From assembly GCA_913050215.1 (NCBI GenBank), contig CAJXBG010000007.1:1-64000 (forward strand): a stretch of DNA of 64,000 nucleotides, read 5' to 3'. Position 1 is the first letter of the stretch, and each line of letters opens with the position of its first letter. The notes beneath the pieces were generated by a model. That model was given only the letters and a program-made list of their open reading frames with translations, was not told the DNA's origin and searched no databases. The position numbers were made by a program, and so were the translations under genes. This DNA comes from an uncultured Gammaproteobacteria bacterium (GTDB lineage Bacteria; Pseudomonadota; Gammaproteobacteria; Pseudomonadales; Azotimanducaceae). Shown in pieces: positions 45,882-54,622 of the stretch.

Positions 45882-46415
45882 CTACTCAAAATTCCGGTGA
45901 AAGCCACGATCACCTCTTTTACCCATACCTCTTTTACTCATACCTCTTTTACTTATACCTCTTTTACTCATACCTCGGGGGGGTTTAACTTCGTCGGCGC
46001 TGATGTAGCCGTCTTGGTTGTCATCCATCCGGTTAAATGCGCCAAGCTTGATCTCTTCCCGTGACAAACCACCATCACCGTTAGCATCCATTGCGTTGAA
46101 ATGTTCGGTAAGCTTCGCTTGACGTTTTGCCATTTTGTTTGCTTTCTCTGCTTCGCGTTGCTCGTGCCTTGACTTGATTTGCTCTGTAATTTCCGCAAGT
46201 GTGACGACGCCATCGCCGTCTTTATCTGCCTTATCAAAAGGTGATTTTCGACCAGGTTGGAATTCATCAAGAGAAACCTGCCCATCGCCATCTAAGTCTA
46301 GATGATGAATAAATCTCTCACCTTGTGCTCCGTCACTTTTTGCTATGGCTAACGTAGGGATGCTCGATGAAACAATGATGATTGCGATCGCTTTGAGTGG
46401 TGAACGGGTTTTCAT
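45882..46415 (-). CDS. Secreted four-EF-hand calcium-binding protein with RG(M/I)SK repeats
   Basis: A 177-residue exported protein: a signal peptide (about 1-25), then four canonical EF-hand loops at 40-51, 64-75, 110-121 and 131-142. The basic C-terminus repeats RGMSK or RGISK units at about 147-167, encoded by a 15-bp tandem repeat. Likely a periplasmic calcium-binding protein. It is the first gene of the operon with an ECF sigma factor 9 nt downstream, an unusual promoter-proximal position. ATG with AGGA 9 nt upstream. Confidence 0.88.
   Translation of the reverse strand: MKTRSPLKAIAIIIVSSSIPTLAIAKSDGAQGERFIHHLDLDGDGQVSLDEFQPGRKSPFDKADKDGDGVVTLAEITEQIKSRHEQREAEKANKMAKRQAKLTEHFNAMDANGDGGLSREEIKLGAFNRMDDNQDGYISADEVKPPRGMSKRGISKRGMSKRGMGKRGDRGFHRNFE
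45913..45972. repeat. Four 15-bp tandem repeats in the EF-hand gene
   Basis: Four units of CCTCTTTTAC(C/T)(C/T)ATA at 45913, 45928, 45943 and 45958, differing at one or two positions. They keep frame and encode the repeating RG(M/I)(S/G)K peptide. Confidence 0.9.
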
Positions 46416-46543
46416 TTTTTGCGTCCTGTATAGATTTAATATGTGAAGTCGCGTGACTTCAAATATTTGTACGCTTTACCCCTGAGAAATCCGTCGATCT
46501 AGCTGAAAGAATTTCTCGTCGTCGCAAGAATCGTCAGTAAATT

Positions 46544-46957
46544 TTAAAAAGGTTTTACCACAACCAAAATCAGAATTGGGATCACAATGATCAAAGCACC
46601 CTCGTTGTATAGTCGAAAGAACAGTGACGTGTGTATCGTATGATCTCTTTGCATCAAAATGACATAGCGCCAGGACTGATAGTGATAAGCAAGCAGTAGA
46701 ACGACGAAGCCCAGTTTTGCTATGAGCCAATTGCCACTGAAACCGTACCCCAACCACAGCCAGGTGCCTAGACCCAATGCCAACAGCGCCATAAGAGAAG
46801 AGAACCGAAACAATTTAGATGCCATGACGATAAGGCGTTGGACATCCTCCGCAGCCGCTTTTCCTTCCACAAAATGCACGATTATCCTTGGCAAATAAAA
46901 TAGACCCGCCATCCACGCCATGACGAAAAGAATGTGAAAGGTTTTAATCCAGAGCAT
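46544..46957 (-). CDS. HemJ/CopD-family membrane protein
   Basis: A 137-residue four-helix membrane protein of the HemJ (UPF0093, protoporphyrinogen IX oxidase-like) family. Conserved parts are IKTFHILFVMAWMAGLFYLPRI with H8, WLIAKL, LAYHYQSW and a C-terminal FFRLYNEG followed by ILILVVVKPF. HemJ oxidises protoporphyrinogen in bacteria lacking HemG and HemY; some paralogues have other roles. The start MLWIKTF is set by that family beginning and by AGGA 9 nt upstream; the long upstream extension is not coding. It is divergent from a TSUP exporter. Confidence 0.8.
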   Translation of the reverse strand: MLWIKTFHILFVMAWMAGLFYLPRIIVHFVEGKAAAEDVQRLIVMASKLFRFSSLMALLALGLGTWLWLGYGFSGNWLIAKLGFVVLLLAYHYQSWRYVILMQRDHTIHTSLFFRLYNEGALIIVIPILILVVVKPF

Positions 46958-46998
46958 GAACGTTATCCTGATTGTGGGTTTCCTGAATGGAAACAGGT

Positions 46999-47018
46999 GG
47001 TTATTGGGTATAATAACC
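46999..47018. promoter_or_regulatory. Dyad GGTTATT-N6-AATAACC overlapping a TATAAT box
   Basis: A perfect 7-bp inverted repeat lies between the divergent HemJ-like and TSUP genes and contains TATAAT at 47009-47014. The overlap of a symmetric site with a -10-like box would suit a repressor. No good -35 box was found. Confidence 0.3.
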
Positions 47019-47053
47019 CGATGCGGTCCAACCCATCCATTCTCGGCTAACCA

Positions 47054-47800
47054 ATGATGCCTCTTGATCAAAACAGTGTCTTCTTTCTGATTCTGGTATT
47101 TGTTGGCGCGGTGGTGCAATCCCTCACAGGTTTTGCTATGGCGCTCATTATACTGGGTGGTGTTGCAGCTTTAGGACTGGCAGGTATTAGTGAGACAGCA
47201 GCGGTAGTGAGTATTTTATCTTTGTTTAACGCGGGTCTAGCATTGCGCTACAACTACCGTCTGATCGATTACACATTGATGAAAACCATGAGTATAGGGA
47301 TGGTGCCAGCAGTTTTTGCCGGTCTCCTAATCCTTGAATACATGTCCGAGGCTTTTAGCGACTTGCTCAGAATATCGCTTGGAGTGATGATCATCTCTGC
47401 AGGAATATTGCTGTTTCTTAAACCCACTCCCTATCCGGCGATCTCTCGCACTTCTACGCAGAGCCTCATAGGTGCATTGGGTGGAGTAATGGCGGGTACT
47501 TATGGTGCCGGTGGTGCACCTTTCGCCTATCTCTTATACCGGCAACCACTCGACTTTAATATTGTGCGGGCAACTTTATTGGCGCTTTTTGCTATCTCAA
47601 CACTGACCCGAACTGTTTTGGTAGGGGCGAGCGGTAGTTTAAGTAGTTCAGTGCTCAGTTTGGTGGTGCTTGGTTTGCCTATCGTGCTTATCGCAACGTT
47701 GGTGAGTGTTAAGCTCGGAAAATATCTACCCGACACTTTGATTCGGAAGTATACGTTCCTTTTGTTGATGCTAGTCGGGGCATTCCTGATCGTGAAATAG
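47054..47800 (+). CDS. TauE/SafE (TSUP) family anion exporter
   Basis: A 248-residue membrane protein with about eight hydrophobic segments. It has the TSUP signature AVVQSLTGFAMALIILGG at the N-terminus and a related GALGGVMAGTYGAGGAPF in the second half, the internal duplication of the family. Members move sulfite, sulfonates or other organic anions; the substrate is unknown. It is divergent from the HemJ-like gene. Confidence 0.85.
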   Translation: MMPLDQNSVFFLILVFVGAVVQSLTGFAMALIILGGVAALGLAGISETAAVVSILSLFNAGLALRYNYRLIDYTLMKTMSIGMVPAVFAGLLILEYMSEAFSDLLRISLGVMIISAGILLFLKPTPYPAISRTSTQSLIGALGGVMAGTYGAGGAPFAYLLYRQPLDFNIVRATLLALFAISTLTRTVLVGASGSLSSSVLSLVVLGLPIVLIATLVSVKLGKYLPDTLIRKYTFLLLMLVGAFLIVK

Positions 47801-47881
47801 CATCTATTTCTTCAAGCTAGCTGTGAGATAATTCAATGAATAACCGATCAAGAACCGGCAACATCAGGAAAACGAAAGCAG

Positions 47882-49063
47882 ATGGGTAAATTTGACGATA
47901 TAAGACCCTACGAAGACGATGAAGTGACTGGTGTACTGAAGCGCCTGATCAACGATCAGGAATTTTTAGGTTTTCTGACCCTGCACCTTTTCCCAAGGGT
48001 CGGCCAAATTATTCCGCCGCTCGCCCGTTATCTCGTGCGTCTGCTTCTGAAAAAGCAAACAGTGGGTATTGCCAGTATTGATGATTTTCAAAATGCCGTG
48101 GAAGCCTACGCAGCACGACTGGTCTCTCACACAATGACTGGCTTTAACTACGCGGGTATCGAGCACCTTGAAAGCGATAAAGCTTACCTTTTTGTAGGTA
48201 ATCACAGAGATATTGCCGGTGACTCGATGCTGGTCGACTATGCACTGCATATAAGCGGGCACAAGACAGTGAGAATTGCGGTTGGAGACAATCTGGTCCA
48301 GAAACAATTTGCGACGGACCTTATGAAACTAAACAAGAGTTTTTTTATCAAACGCTCCGAAGAGGGCGCCAAGAAAATTTACGCAGCACTACTGGCATCG
48401 TCAGAATTTATACATGAGTCGCTAGGGTCAGGAAACTCTATTTGGATAGCCCAGAGCGAAGGTCGAGCTAAAGATGGCATTGATGCCACCGATCCGGCTA
48501 TCCTGAAGATGTTTGCCCTTGCTAGAAGAAAAGACGCTTTAAGTGAGGTGATCAAAGATTTAAAAATTGTACCGGTTTCAATTGCCTACGAATTTGATCC
48601 CTGTGATCAGCTCAAAGCAAAAGAGCTTGAAAGTGTCGCACGAACGGGAAGCTATCAGAAACCCGCCGGTGAAGACCTGGTAAGTTTGGCAAAAGGTTTG
48701 GGAGAATTTAAAGGCTTGGTGTGTTTGAAATTCGGTGAGCCACTAGGAGCAGGCTACGACACGCCAGAAGCGGTCGCTAAGGAAATAGACCGTCAGGTGC
48801 TAGACAATCTTCAGATGTTTGCTGTTAATTATTGGGCGCTCTCTATGCTTGCAAGTGATGAAGATCAAAATACGAGAGAGAAGTATGCTCATGTTTGGTC
48901 TCACGTGAAGCAGTTGATTGATCTGTCTGACGTGACCCAGTTCGAAGCGAGGCTGGAAAGTTGTCCAGAAAACCTGCGGAACACCTGGTTAACCATGTAT
49001 GCGAATCCGCTAGTCAACAAATTTAACAATGGCGCAAAGAACCTAACCCCTTACGAGAGATAA
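47882..49063 (+). CDS. PlsC-type acyltransferase domain protein
   Basis: A 393-residue protein with a glycerolipid acyltransferase domain. The catalytic block is in FVGNHRDIAGDSMLVD (about 108-123), a His/Asp motif with one extra residue between His and the second Asp compared with HX4D. IWIAQSEGRAKDG (about 198-210) resembles the downstream acceptor-binding block. It may acylate lysophosphatidate or another acceptor. Only short basal similarity can be judged by eye. It follows the TSUP gene on the same strand after 81 nt; srkA converges on it from the other side. Confidence 0.7.
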   Translation: MGKFDDIRPYEDDEVTGVLKRLINDQEFLGFLTLHLFPRVGQIIPPLARYLVRLLLKKQTVGIASIDDFQNAVEAYAARLVSHTMTGFNYAGIEHLESDKAYLFVGNHRDIAGDSMLVDYALHISGHKTVRIAVGDNLVQKQFATDLMKLNKSFFIKRSEEGAKKIYAALLASSEFIHESLGSGNSIWIAQSEGRAKDGIDATDPAILKMFALARRKDALSEVIKDLKIVPVSIAYEFDPCDQLKAKELESVARTGSYQKPAGEDLVSLAKGLGEFKGLVCLKFGEPLGAGYDTPEAVAKEIDRQVLDNLQMFAVNYWALSMLASDEDQNTREKYAHVWSHVKQLIDLSDVTQFEARLESCPENLRNTWLTMYANPLVNKFNNGAKNLTPYER

Positions 49064-49085
49064 GCGTCAGCGTTTTTTTTGCAAT

Positions 49086-50096
49086 TTAAATGTATATCTC
49101 TAGGGTTGGTTCGGAGAGTTTTGACCATTGCTCTCTTAAGTCGAGGATGTGATTTGACCAATATCGCTCTGTATTGAAAAAAGGAAACGCTCTGGGAAAG
49201 GCTGGATCTTGCCAACGGCGAGCAATCCAGGCGGAGTGATACATCAGGCGCAAACTTCGCAGCGGTTCAATCAGCCTGACTTGGCGAGTATCAAAATGGC
49301 AAAAGTCTTGGTATCCCTCAAGTATTTTGCTTAATTGCTTTTGCTGGTCTTCTCTGTCTCCCGAGAGCATCATCCACAGATCCTGAATCGGCGGTCCGAT
49401 TCTAGCATCATCGAAATCGACAAAATGAGGTAAGTCGTTTCTCCAAAGTACATTACCCATATGGCAGTCGCCGTGTAGCCGAATGGATCGTGTTTCGAGT
49501 AACCCAAAAATCTCCGTGATTTGTGCGAGGAGATGCTCAGTGACGGATTCATAGGCGGGGAGCAACTCGGGAGAAATAAAATTATTCTCGATCAGAAAAG
49601 TTCTTGAGTCGTAACCAAAGCTTTCAATGCTGATTGAGGGTCGTGTCGTAAAATCAGTAATGCCCCCAACGGAATGGATTCGTGCGATATGGCGACCCAG
49701 TATGGTCAAACTAGAAAGGTCATCCAGTGCCGGTGGTCGACCGCCTCTTCGCGGGTACAGCGCAAATCTAAAACCTTCATGTGAAGAAAGTGTGGCATCG
49801 CCGGATATACGCAGTGGCGGCACGACTGAGACGTCTTCTTCCACAAGTTCCAGTGTGAAATTGTGTTCCTCAAGAATTTGCTCATCAGACCATCGGTTAT
49901 GCCGATAGAACTTCCCGATTACAGGTTCATCATCTTCGATGCCGATTTGATAAACGCGATTTTCATAACTATTGAGTTGGAGAATTCTGGCATCGCAACG
50001 AAGGCCTGTGCTTTCTACAGCATCCATCACAAGATCAGGGGTCAATTTTGAGTAGGGGTGCGACGCGGGGTCGGCTGCATCTTGGGCTTCGTTCAT
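49086..50096 (-). CDS. srkA: Stress response kinase SrkA (YihE)
   Basis: A 336-residue aminoglycoside-phosphotransferase-fold Ser/Thr kinase. Motifs are the ENRVYQIGIED ATP loop, the catalytic LHGDCHMGNVLW and the metal-binding VDFDDARIGPPIQDLWMML. In E. coli SrkA counters MazE/MazF and stress death. It lies 30 nt downstream of modC on the same strand, suggesting co-transcription with nudC-modABC. Confidence 0.9.
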   Translation of the reverse strand: MNEAQDAADPASHPYSKLTPDLVMDAVESTGLRCDARILQLNSYENRVYQIGIEDDEPVIGKFYRHNRWSDEQILEEHNFTLELVEEDVSVVPPLRISGDATLSSHEGFRFALYPRRGGRPPALDDLSSLTILGRHIARIHSVGGITDFTTRPSISIESFGYDSRTFLIENNFISPELLPAYESVTEHLLAQITEIFGLLETRSIRLHGDCHMGNVLWRNDLPHFVDFDDARIGPPIQDLWMMLSGDREDQQKQLSKILEGYQDFCHFDTRQVRLIEPLRSLRLMYHSAWIARRWQDPAFPRAFPFFNTERYWSNHILDLREQWSKLSEPTLEIYI

Positions 50097-50126
50097 GGGT
50101 TTCTCTGTATAGGGTTGAGCGAAGTC

Positions 50127-51227
50127 TTAGTCTTCACTCAATAGATTTTCATTAAGCAACGAGATGCTTTTTATCTGGGCAAAAACCCGTTGTCCGGTGC
50201 TGAGCGACAAGTGATCCAGTGATTTGCGTGTGATTCGGGCCAGCAGGATCTGCTGTTCGAGTTGCAGGGAGATGAGGACCGAAGGAGCATGGGTCGACTT
50301 TTCTATGTCAACCACAGTGGCTTCCAAGATGTTTAGGATGCTCGACTGTTGCGGCTGTTGCAAGGTAATGCTGACGTCCCGTGCAGGCACACTAATTCGT
50401 GCATGAGAATGCGTGTTGAGTTTTTGCCCGGTAACATACAAGCGTTGCTGATCGATGGCCAGGCTCGTCAAACCGTATTGCTCATCAAGGCCCAGGGTCT
50501 CGCAGGTTAACATCGAACCCGCGTTGTCACCCTGATCCTTGTTGAGTAACAACGAGTTCCCGAGATCAAGCATCGAACCGTTTGATACGACGCTGCCATT
50601 TCGTAAAAGATAAATTCTGTCTGCTAAGAACTGGATTTCCTGAAGTGAATGACTGACGTATATGATGGGTATTGAAAGCGTCGTTGATAAACGGTGGATG
50701 TACTCGAGTAACACAGTTTTTGAAGCGGTATCAATGGAGGCCAGAGGCTCGTCCATTAGCAGACAGGAGGTTGTGCCGATCAATGCTCTTGCCAGCGAAA
50801 CCCTTTGAGCCTCTCCGCCGGAGAGATGTTGCGGGTGGGCGTGAAGCAATGACTCGAGCTCAAGCCATGAAATCACGTCTGCTAGCGCTATGCCAGCGGG
50901 TGCTGGTCGAAACTTTTGCGCAAGCTTCAGATTACCCAGTACAGTCGTGTGAGGAAATAACTGGGGCTGCTGAGACACAAACCCGATTGATCGTTGATGT
51001 GGCGGTAAAAATTTTACCGCGTCTTGCCAGATAGTCCCTCTGGACATGATCGTGATTTCATCTGACTCATAACCGCGCTCCAGACCTGCCAACAATCTCA
51101 GCAACGTACTTTTACCCGAACCGGAAGGTCCAAACAAGGCGGTAACGCCGCTATCGGGAATGTCGATCTGAGCCTGCAGCTCAAATCCCGAAGGTCGCTT
51201 CATGTTGATGCTCGCCTCAAGAAACAT
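50127..51227 (-). CDS. modC: Molybdate ABC transporter ATPase ModC
   Basis: A 366-residue ABC ATPase: Walker A GPSGSGKST, the signature LSGGEAQRVSLARAL, Walker B LLMDEPL, and a C-terminal Mop/TOBE domain (about 290-366) that senses molybdate. The ATG at 51227 has GAGGG about 9 nt upstream and overlaps the modB end by 11 nt. The longer frame into modB is not coding. Confidence 0.95.
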   Translation of the reverse strand: MFLEASINMKRPSGFELQAQIDIPDSGVTALFGPSGSGKSTLLRLLAGLERGYESDEITIMSRGTIWQDAVKFLPPHQRSIGFVSQQPQLFPHTTVLGNLKLAQKFRPAPAGIALADVISWLELESLLHAHPQHLSGGEAQRVSLARALIGTTSCLLMDEPLASIDTASKTVLLEYIHRLSTTLSIPIIYVSHSLQEIQFLADRIYLLRNGSVVSNGSMLDLGNSLLLNKDQGDNAGSMLTCETLGLDEQYGLTSLAIDQQRLYVTGQKLNTHSHARISVPARDVSITLQQPQQSSILNILEATVVDIEKSTHAPSVLISLQLEQQILLARITRKSLDHLSLSTGQRVFAQIKSISLLNENLLSED

Positions 51228-51912
51228 GTGACCGTAGCCCTCTGTTTTGTTCCTGTGGTGCGCGATTGAGTGTGTATATCGCAAGCAGCAGTAGGAACGA
51301 AAAGATGACAAGTCCAAGCGCCAACATGTGTGCGTTTTGATAGTTGAGTGACTCGACGTGGTCGAATAATGCGATGGAAAGTACTCTGGTTTCTCCGGGA
51401 ATGCTGCCACCTATCATTAAAATAATGCCGAATTCACCGATGGTGTGGGCAAACGCGAGACTGCCTGCCGTGATAAACCCTCGACGTGAAAGAGGCACGA
51501 TAAGATAAAAAAAGCGCTTAAGTGGAGATGCCCCAAGTGTTGAAGCGGCCTCCAGAAATCCTCTATTGATGCTCTGGAAAGCTAACTGAAGCGGCTGGAT
51601 GTAAAAAGGCAGTGAATAGATACAGCTGGCGATAACAAGAGAAGAAAAAGTGAAAGCGAGAGGGGTCCCGACAAGCTTTAGCCAAATGCCACCTATGATT
51701 TGATCCGGTGCAAAGGCAACCAGGAAGTAAAAACCAAGCACTGTAGGGGGTAAAACGATGGGCAAAGCGATGAGTGGCTCGATGATAACACGCGCCTTGC
51801 TGGTGGATTGTGACAACCACCATGCGATAGGCGTACCAATTAGCGCCAGCACCAGCGTGACCGATGTGGCCAGCTTCAGAGTCACTATTAATGCGAGTAG
51901 ATCTGGATGCAT
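51217..51912 (-). CDS. modB: Molybdate ABC transporter permease ModB
   Basis: A 231-residue inner-membrane permease with about five helices. It carries the EAA motif region AASTLGASPLKRFFYLIVPLSRRGF that contacts ModC. The gene starts 1 nt after modA and overlaps modC. Confidence 0.95.
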   Translation of the reverse strand: MHPDLLALIVTLKLATSVTLVLALIGTPIAWWLSQSTSKARVIIEPLIALPIVLPPTVLGFYFLVAFAPDQIIGGIWLKLVGTPLAFTFSSLVIASCIYSLPFYIQPLQLAFQSINRGFLEAASTLGASPLKRFFYLIVPLSRRGFITAGSLAFAHTIGEFGIILMIGGSIPGETRVLSIALFDHVESLNYQNAHMLALGLVIFSFLLLLAIYTLNRAPQEQNRGLRSHVS

Positions 51913-51913
51913 A

Positions 51914-52708
51914 TTAGTTAATCGGTTGTGGAAGTGATTGATCGGAATCTGTTGCCGCTCGAGAGCGAACGTATCCCCTTCGAGCGATCGATGTCTGTGT
52001 TTTATCCGACATCAGGAAATCAAGAAACAGAGGCGCATCAATGTGATGGTCCGACAGCAAGACGCCGTATTGGACGATTGGCTCGTGGTGTTGCGCTGGA
52101 ATCAGCCACCACTGCGCTTCATTAACGCGGTTACGCACTTGAGACAAGGCAACAAACCCCGAGGCCACGTTGCCACTATCAACGAACTGGAATGACTGAC
52201 TCACGTTGTTACCCGTGACAAACTGTTTGCCTGCGATGTTTAGGTTTGCCATCGTTTGCCTAGCCGCTTCACCGTAAGGTGCTGTTCTGTGATTGGGAAT
52301 GGCAATGGGTGTTGAGATCGAGATAAGGGTTGGAGTGCCGACGGGCTTCGCTGAAGTCGGTGCCCAGTAAACCAGTTGCCCCGTGGCGTAGTGAAAAATT
52401 TTTAGTGCCTTAGACTCATTGAGCAGCTTTTTGGGGCGTTCGGAGTCTGCTGCAAGGAACAGATCAAAAGGCGCGCCGTGCATGATTTGAGCGTAAAGGC
52501 CCCCCGTTGAGCCTGATATTACTTGAACCTCTGTTTTGGGATAGGCCTGTTCAAACGCAGGTAGTATTGCCTCTAGTGTTTGTTTGAAATTGGACGCGAC
52601 GGCTATCCTGACCGGGTTGGCATTTGCACTCAGTGCGGCCAGTAGCGTGCAAGCTGTTATAATCTTGAGAAGCTTGTTTGCCGCCAGCCGTAACTGATGG
52701 TGCGTCAT
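51914..52708 (-). CDS. modA: Molybdate-binding periplasmic protein ModA
   Basis: A 264-residue type II solute-binding protein with a cleavable signal peptide ending near SANA. Ligand-contacting parts are VASNFKQTLEAIL, SGSTGGLYAQI and APFDLFLAADS. Its ATG overlaps the nudC stop (ATGA), indicating one operon. Confidence 0.94.
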   Translation of the reverse strand: MTHHQLRLAANKLLKIITACTLLAALSANANPVRIAVASNFKQTLEAILPAFEQAYPKTEVQVISGSTGGLYAQIMHGAPFDLFLAADSERPKKLLNESKALKIFHYATGQLVYWAPTSAKPVGTPTLISISTPIAIPNHRTAPYGEAARQTMANLNIAGKQFVTGNNVSQSFQFVDSGNVASGFVALSQVRNRVNEAQWWLIPAQHHEPIVQYGVLLSDHHIDAPLFLDFLMSDKTQTSIARRGYVRSRAATDSDQSLPQPIN

Positions 52709-53553
52709 ACTTTGCCTGCCTCCAAGCGTTTAATGTAGTCGTCCACAAGCCAACCTGAAATCGAAATCATTGCAGGTTTGTTTGGCATGTTCTTGTAGTG
52801 AAACCATTGTGCATCGGCGATTTCTTCTTCCTGAATGACTATCTCTCCGCTGTCGTATTCAGCATGGAAACCAAGCATCAATGAATTTGGGAAAGGCCAT
52901 GATTGGCTGTTGTAGTACTTAAGGTTTTTTACCTTGATACCCACTTCTTCCATCACTTCTCGGTGAACTGTTTCTTCTATCGATTCTCCTGGCTCCACAA
53001 AACCTGCGAGGGTGGAATAGAAATTGGCTCGTGTGTTGGCATTCTTGGCAAGTAGCACTTCTTCACCCTTGGTGATTAGAACAATAATCGAAGGCGACAA
53101 TTTCGGGTAATACATGTGTCCACAGGCCAAACATTTTCTTGATCTGTCAGAGTCCGAGAGCACTGTTTCCTGGCCACATTCGCCACAGAATCTGTGCGTT
53201 CTGTGCCATTCAACAATTTGTTTTGCGCGACCCACCAAATAGAACACGGGTTCATCCACTTGACCCAGGAATGACCACAGGGTATCGAAAGCGTGCCCAG
53301 CGGGTTCATCTGACTCTGAATGTACTTCTTCAGCAAAAACAGGAATCCCGGCGACGTCGCCAAGATAGTGACTGGACTTGCCTTCTATGCCAAGCCATTG
53401 CCATTCATCTTGATTGAGTGGGCGCCAGGGAGCGCCATCGATTGACAGAATTTCTCCGTCTGAAATCACAATATGAAAACTTTTTTCCCAACTCGCGGGG
53501 GGAAAGTTCCCAGGATTGAACTCCCGAACGAAATCAATGTATTCCCAGTCCAT
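52705..53553 (-). CDS. nudC: NADH pyrophosphatase NudC
   Basis: A 282-residue Nudix hydrolase that splits NADH and removes NAD caps from RNA. The zinc ribbon is CGEC followed by CLAC. The Nudix box runs from GFVEPGESIEETVHREVMEE, and the NudC signature SQSWPFPNSLMLGF follows. The ATG MDWEY is preferred; a GTG three codons upstream is possible. It heads the nudC-modABC-srkA run, an unexpected pairing with molybdate uptake. Confidence 0.95.
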   Translation of the reverse strand: MDWEYIDFVREFNPGNFPPASWEKSFHIVISDGEILSIDGAPWRPLNQDEWQWLGIEGKSSHYLGDVAGIPVFAEEVHSESDEPAGHAFDTLWSFLGQVDEPVFYLVGRAKQIVEWHRTHRFCGECGQETVLSDSDRSRKCLACGHMYYPKLSPSIIVLITKGEEVLLAKNANTRANFYSTLAGFVEPGESIEETVHREVMEEVGIKVKNLKYYNSQSWPFPNSLMLGFHAEYDSGEIVIQEEEIADAQWFHYKNMPNKPAMISISGWLVDDYIKRLEAGKV

Positions 53554-53665
53554 ATTTATCACTTAACCGTTAGTCATTTGACGAAACCTTAACATAAGCG
53601 GGTCTCCGGTTGGCAGTCGCAGTGGGTAGTAAATTGCAGATAGAGGCAAGAAGACGCTGGCTCAG

Positions 53666-54382
53666 TTATCGCCTAGGGGTCCGAGCGAGTGCGATTACTT
53701 CGATGGAACTTGCGCCTTTTTGTCTTAGTAATTCTGCAAGAGCAGTCACAGTAGAACCCGTTGTAATGACATCGTCGACAATTGCGATACGATAGCCATT
53801 GAAGTTTCGATTGAGCCTGAACACCTGCGCAACATTGTCTTTGCGCAGGTGAGCCGGAAGACTTTTTTGATCGGCAGTATCCTTGCTTCGGGAGCAAGCG
53901 CGGGTGTTTGTCTTGATGTGGCAAACATCACTGACAACCTGAGCTATCTCCGCAGCCTGGTTAAACCCTCGCAGCTTTAGTCTGTTTTTGTGCAGGGGAA
54001 CGGGAAGCAACAGGTGTGGCGTAGGTCTGTTGACCAGTGTTGCCTTATATTTTTTTGCCAGAACCTGAGACATGACTTTTCCAAAAACCAGATTGTGGCC
54101 GTTTTTGAATTCTTTTATGAGCAGATTGACGGGCGAAATATAGGTGAAGGCACAGAATGTACGATCAAAGCTGGGTTTGTGGGCTATGCAGGCGCCGCAG
54201 ACTCGATTTTGAGTTGATATTGTGAGATTCGTCATACCGCATTGCATACAGGGTGACGGGCTTGTGGGAAGCTCGTTCTCGCAGTCCTGGCATAGATCAA
54301 TTTGACGGTGACTATGCCCTTTGCAAATAACACAACGCCCCGGAAGTAATTTGTAGAGCAGGCTAGAAAATAGTCGATTCAT
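53666..54382 (-). CDS. ComF-family phosphoribosyltransferase-like protein
   Basis: A 238-residue protein: an N-terminal double zinc finger (CVIC, CQDC, CMQC, CGAC) then a type I phosphoribosyltransferase domain with the PRPP loop IAIVDDVITTGSTV. ComF acts in DNA uptake in naturally competent bacteria. The ATG MNRLF is preferred over a longer in-frame start at 54514. It is transcribed alone; the biotin genes often beside it are absent here. Confidence 0.9.
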   Translation of the reverse strand: MNRLFSSLLYKLLPGRCVICKGHSHRQIDLCQDCENELPTSPSPCMQCGMTNLTISTQNRVCGACIAHKPSFDRTFCAFTYISPVNLLIKEFKNGHNLVFGKVMSQVLAKKYKATLVNRPTPHLLLPVPLHKNRLKLRGFNQAAEIAQVVSDVCHIKTNTRACSRSKDTADQKSLPAHLRKDNVAQVFRLNRNFNGYRIAIVDDVITTGSTVTALAELLRQKGASSIEVIALARTPRR

Positions 54383-54560
54383 AGAATGATGTGACGCCTG
54401 ATGGGTTTTAGTGCGCCAAATTGCGGACGAATTTGTTGTTTTGGTACGGTGCAAGATGATGAGGGTTTTGATAGCTGCGGAACAGCAGCACTTTACGTCT
54501 GAGTGCGTAGGCAAATGTCTTCGAAAATGCAGCGATATGCCGCGGGTTGCTGGGTAAGGT

Positions 54561-54582
54561 GCCGGAGAATAAACTCTCCGGC
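54561..54582. other. 8-bp hairpin between comF and the lipoprotein gene
   Basis: GCCGGAGA and TCTCCGGC pair perfectly around a 6-nt loop. It lies 41 nt after the lipoprotein gene's stop on the minus strand, but there is no T-tract on either side. Confidence 0.35.
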
Positions 54583-54622
54583 TAGCAAGTCGTTTCAGTG
54601 AGTTCGGCCTTACAAATCGTTG

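Noticed and set aside
46958-47119. N-terminal extension of the HemJ-like protein
   Set aside because: The family begins at MLWIKTF and a good ribosome binding site sits before that ATG; the extension overlaps the divergent promoter region.
49072-49080. T-run after the acyltransferase gene as a terminator
   Set aside because: No stable stem precedes it.
51228-51410. N-terminal extension of ModC into modB
   Set aside because: It lies in another frame inside modB; ModC homologues begin at the ATG after the GAGGG site.
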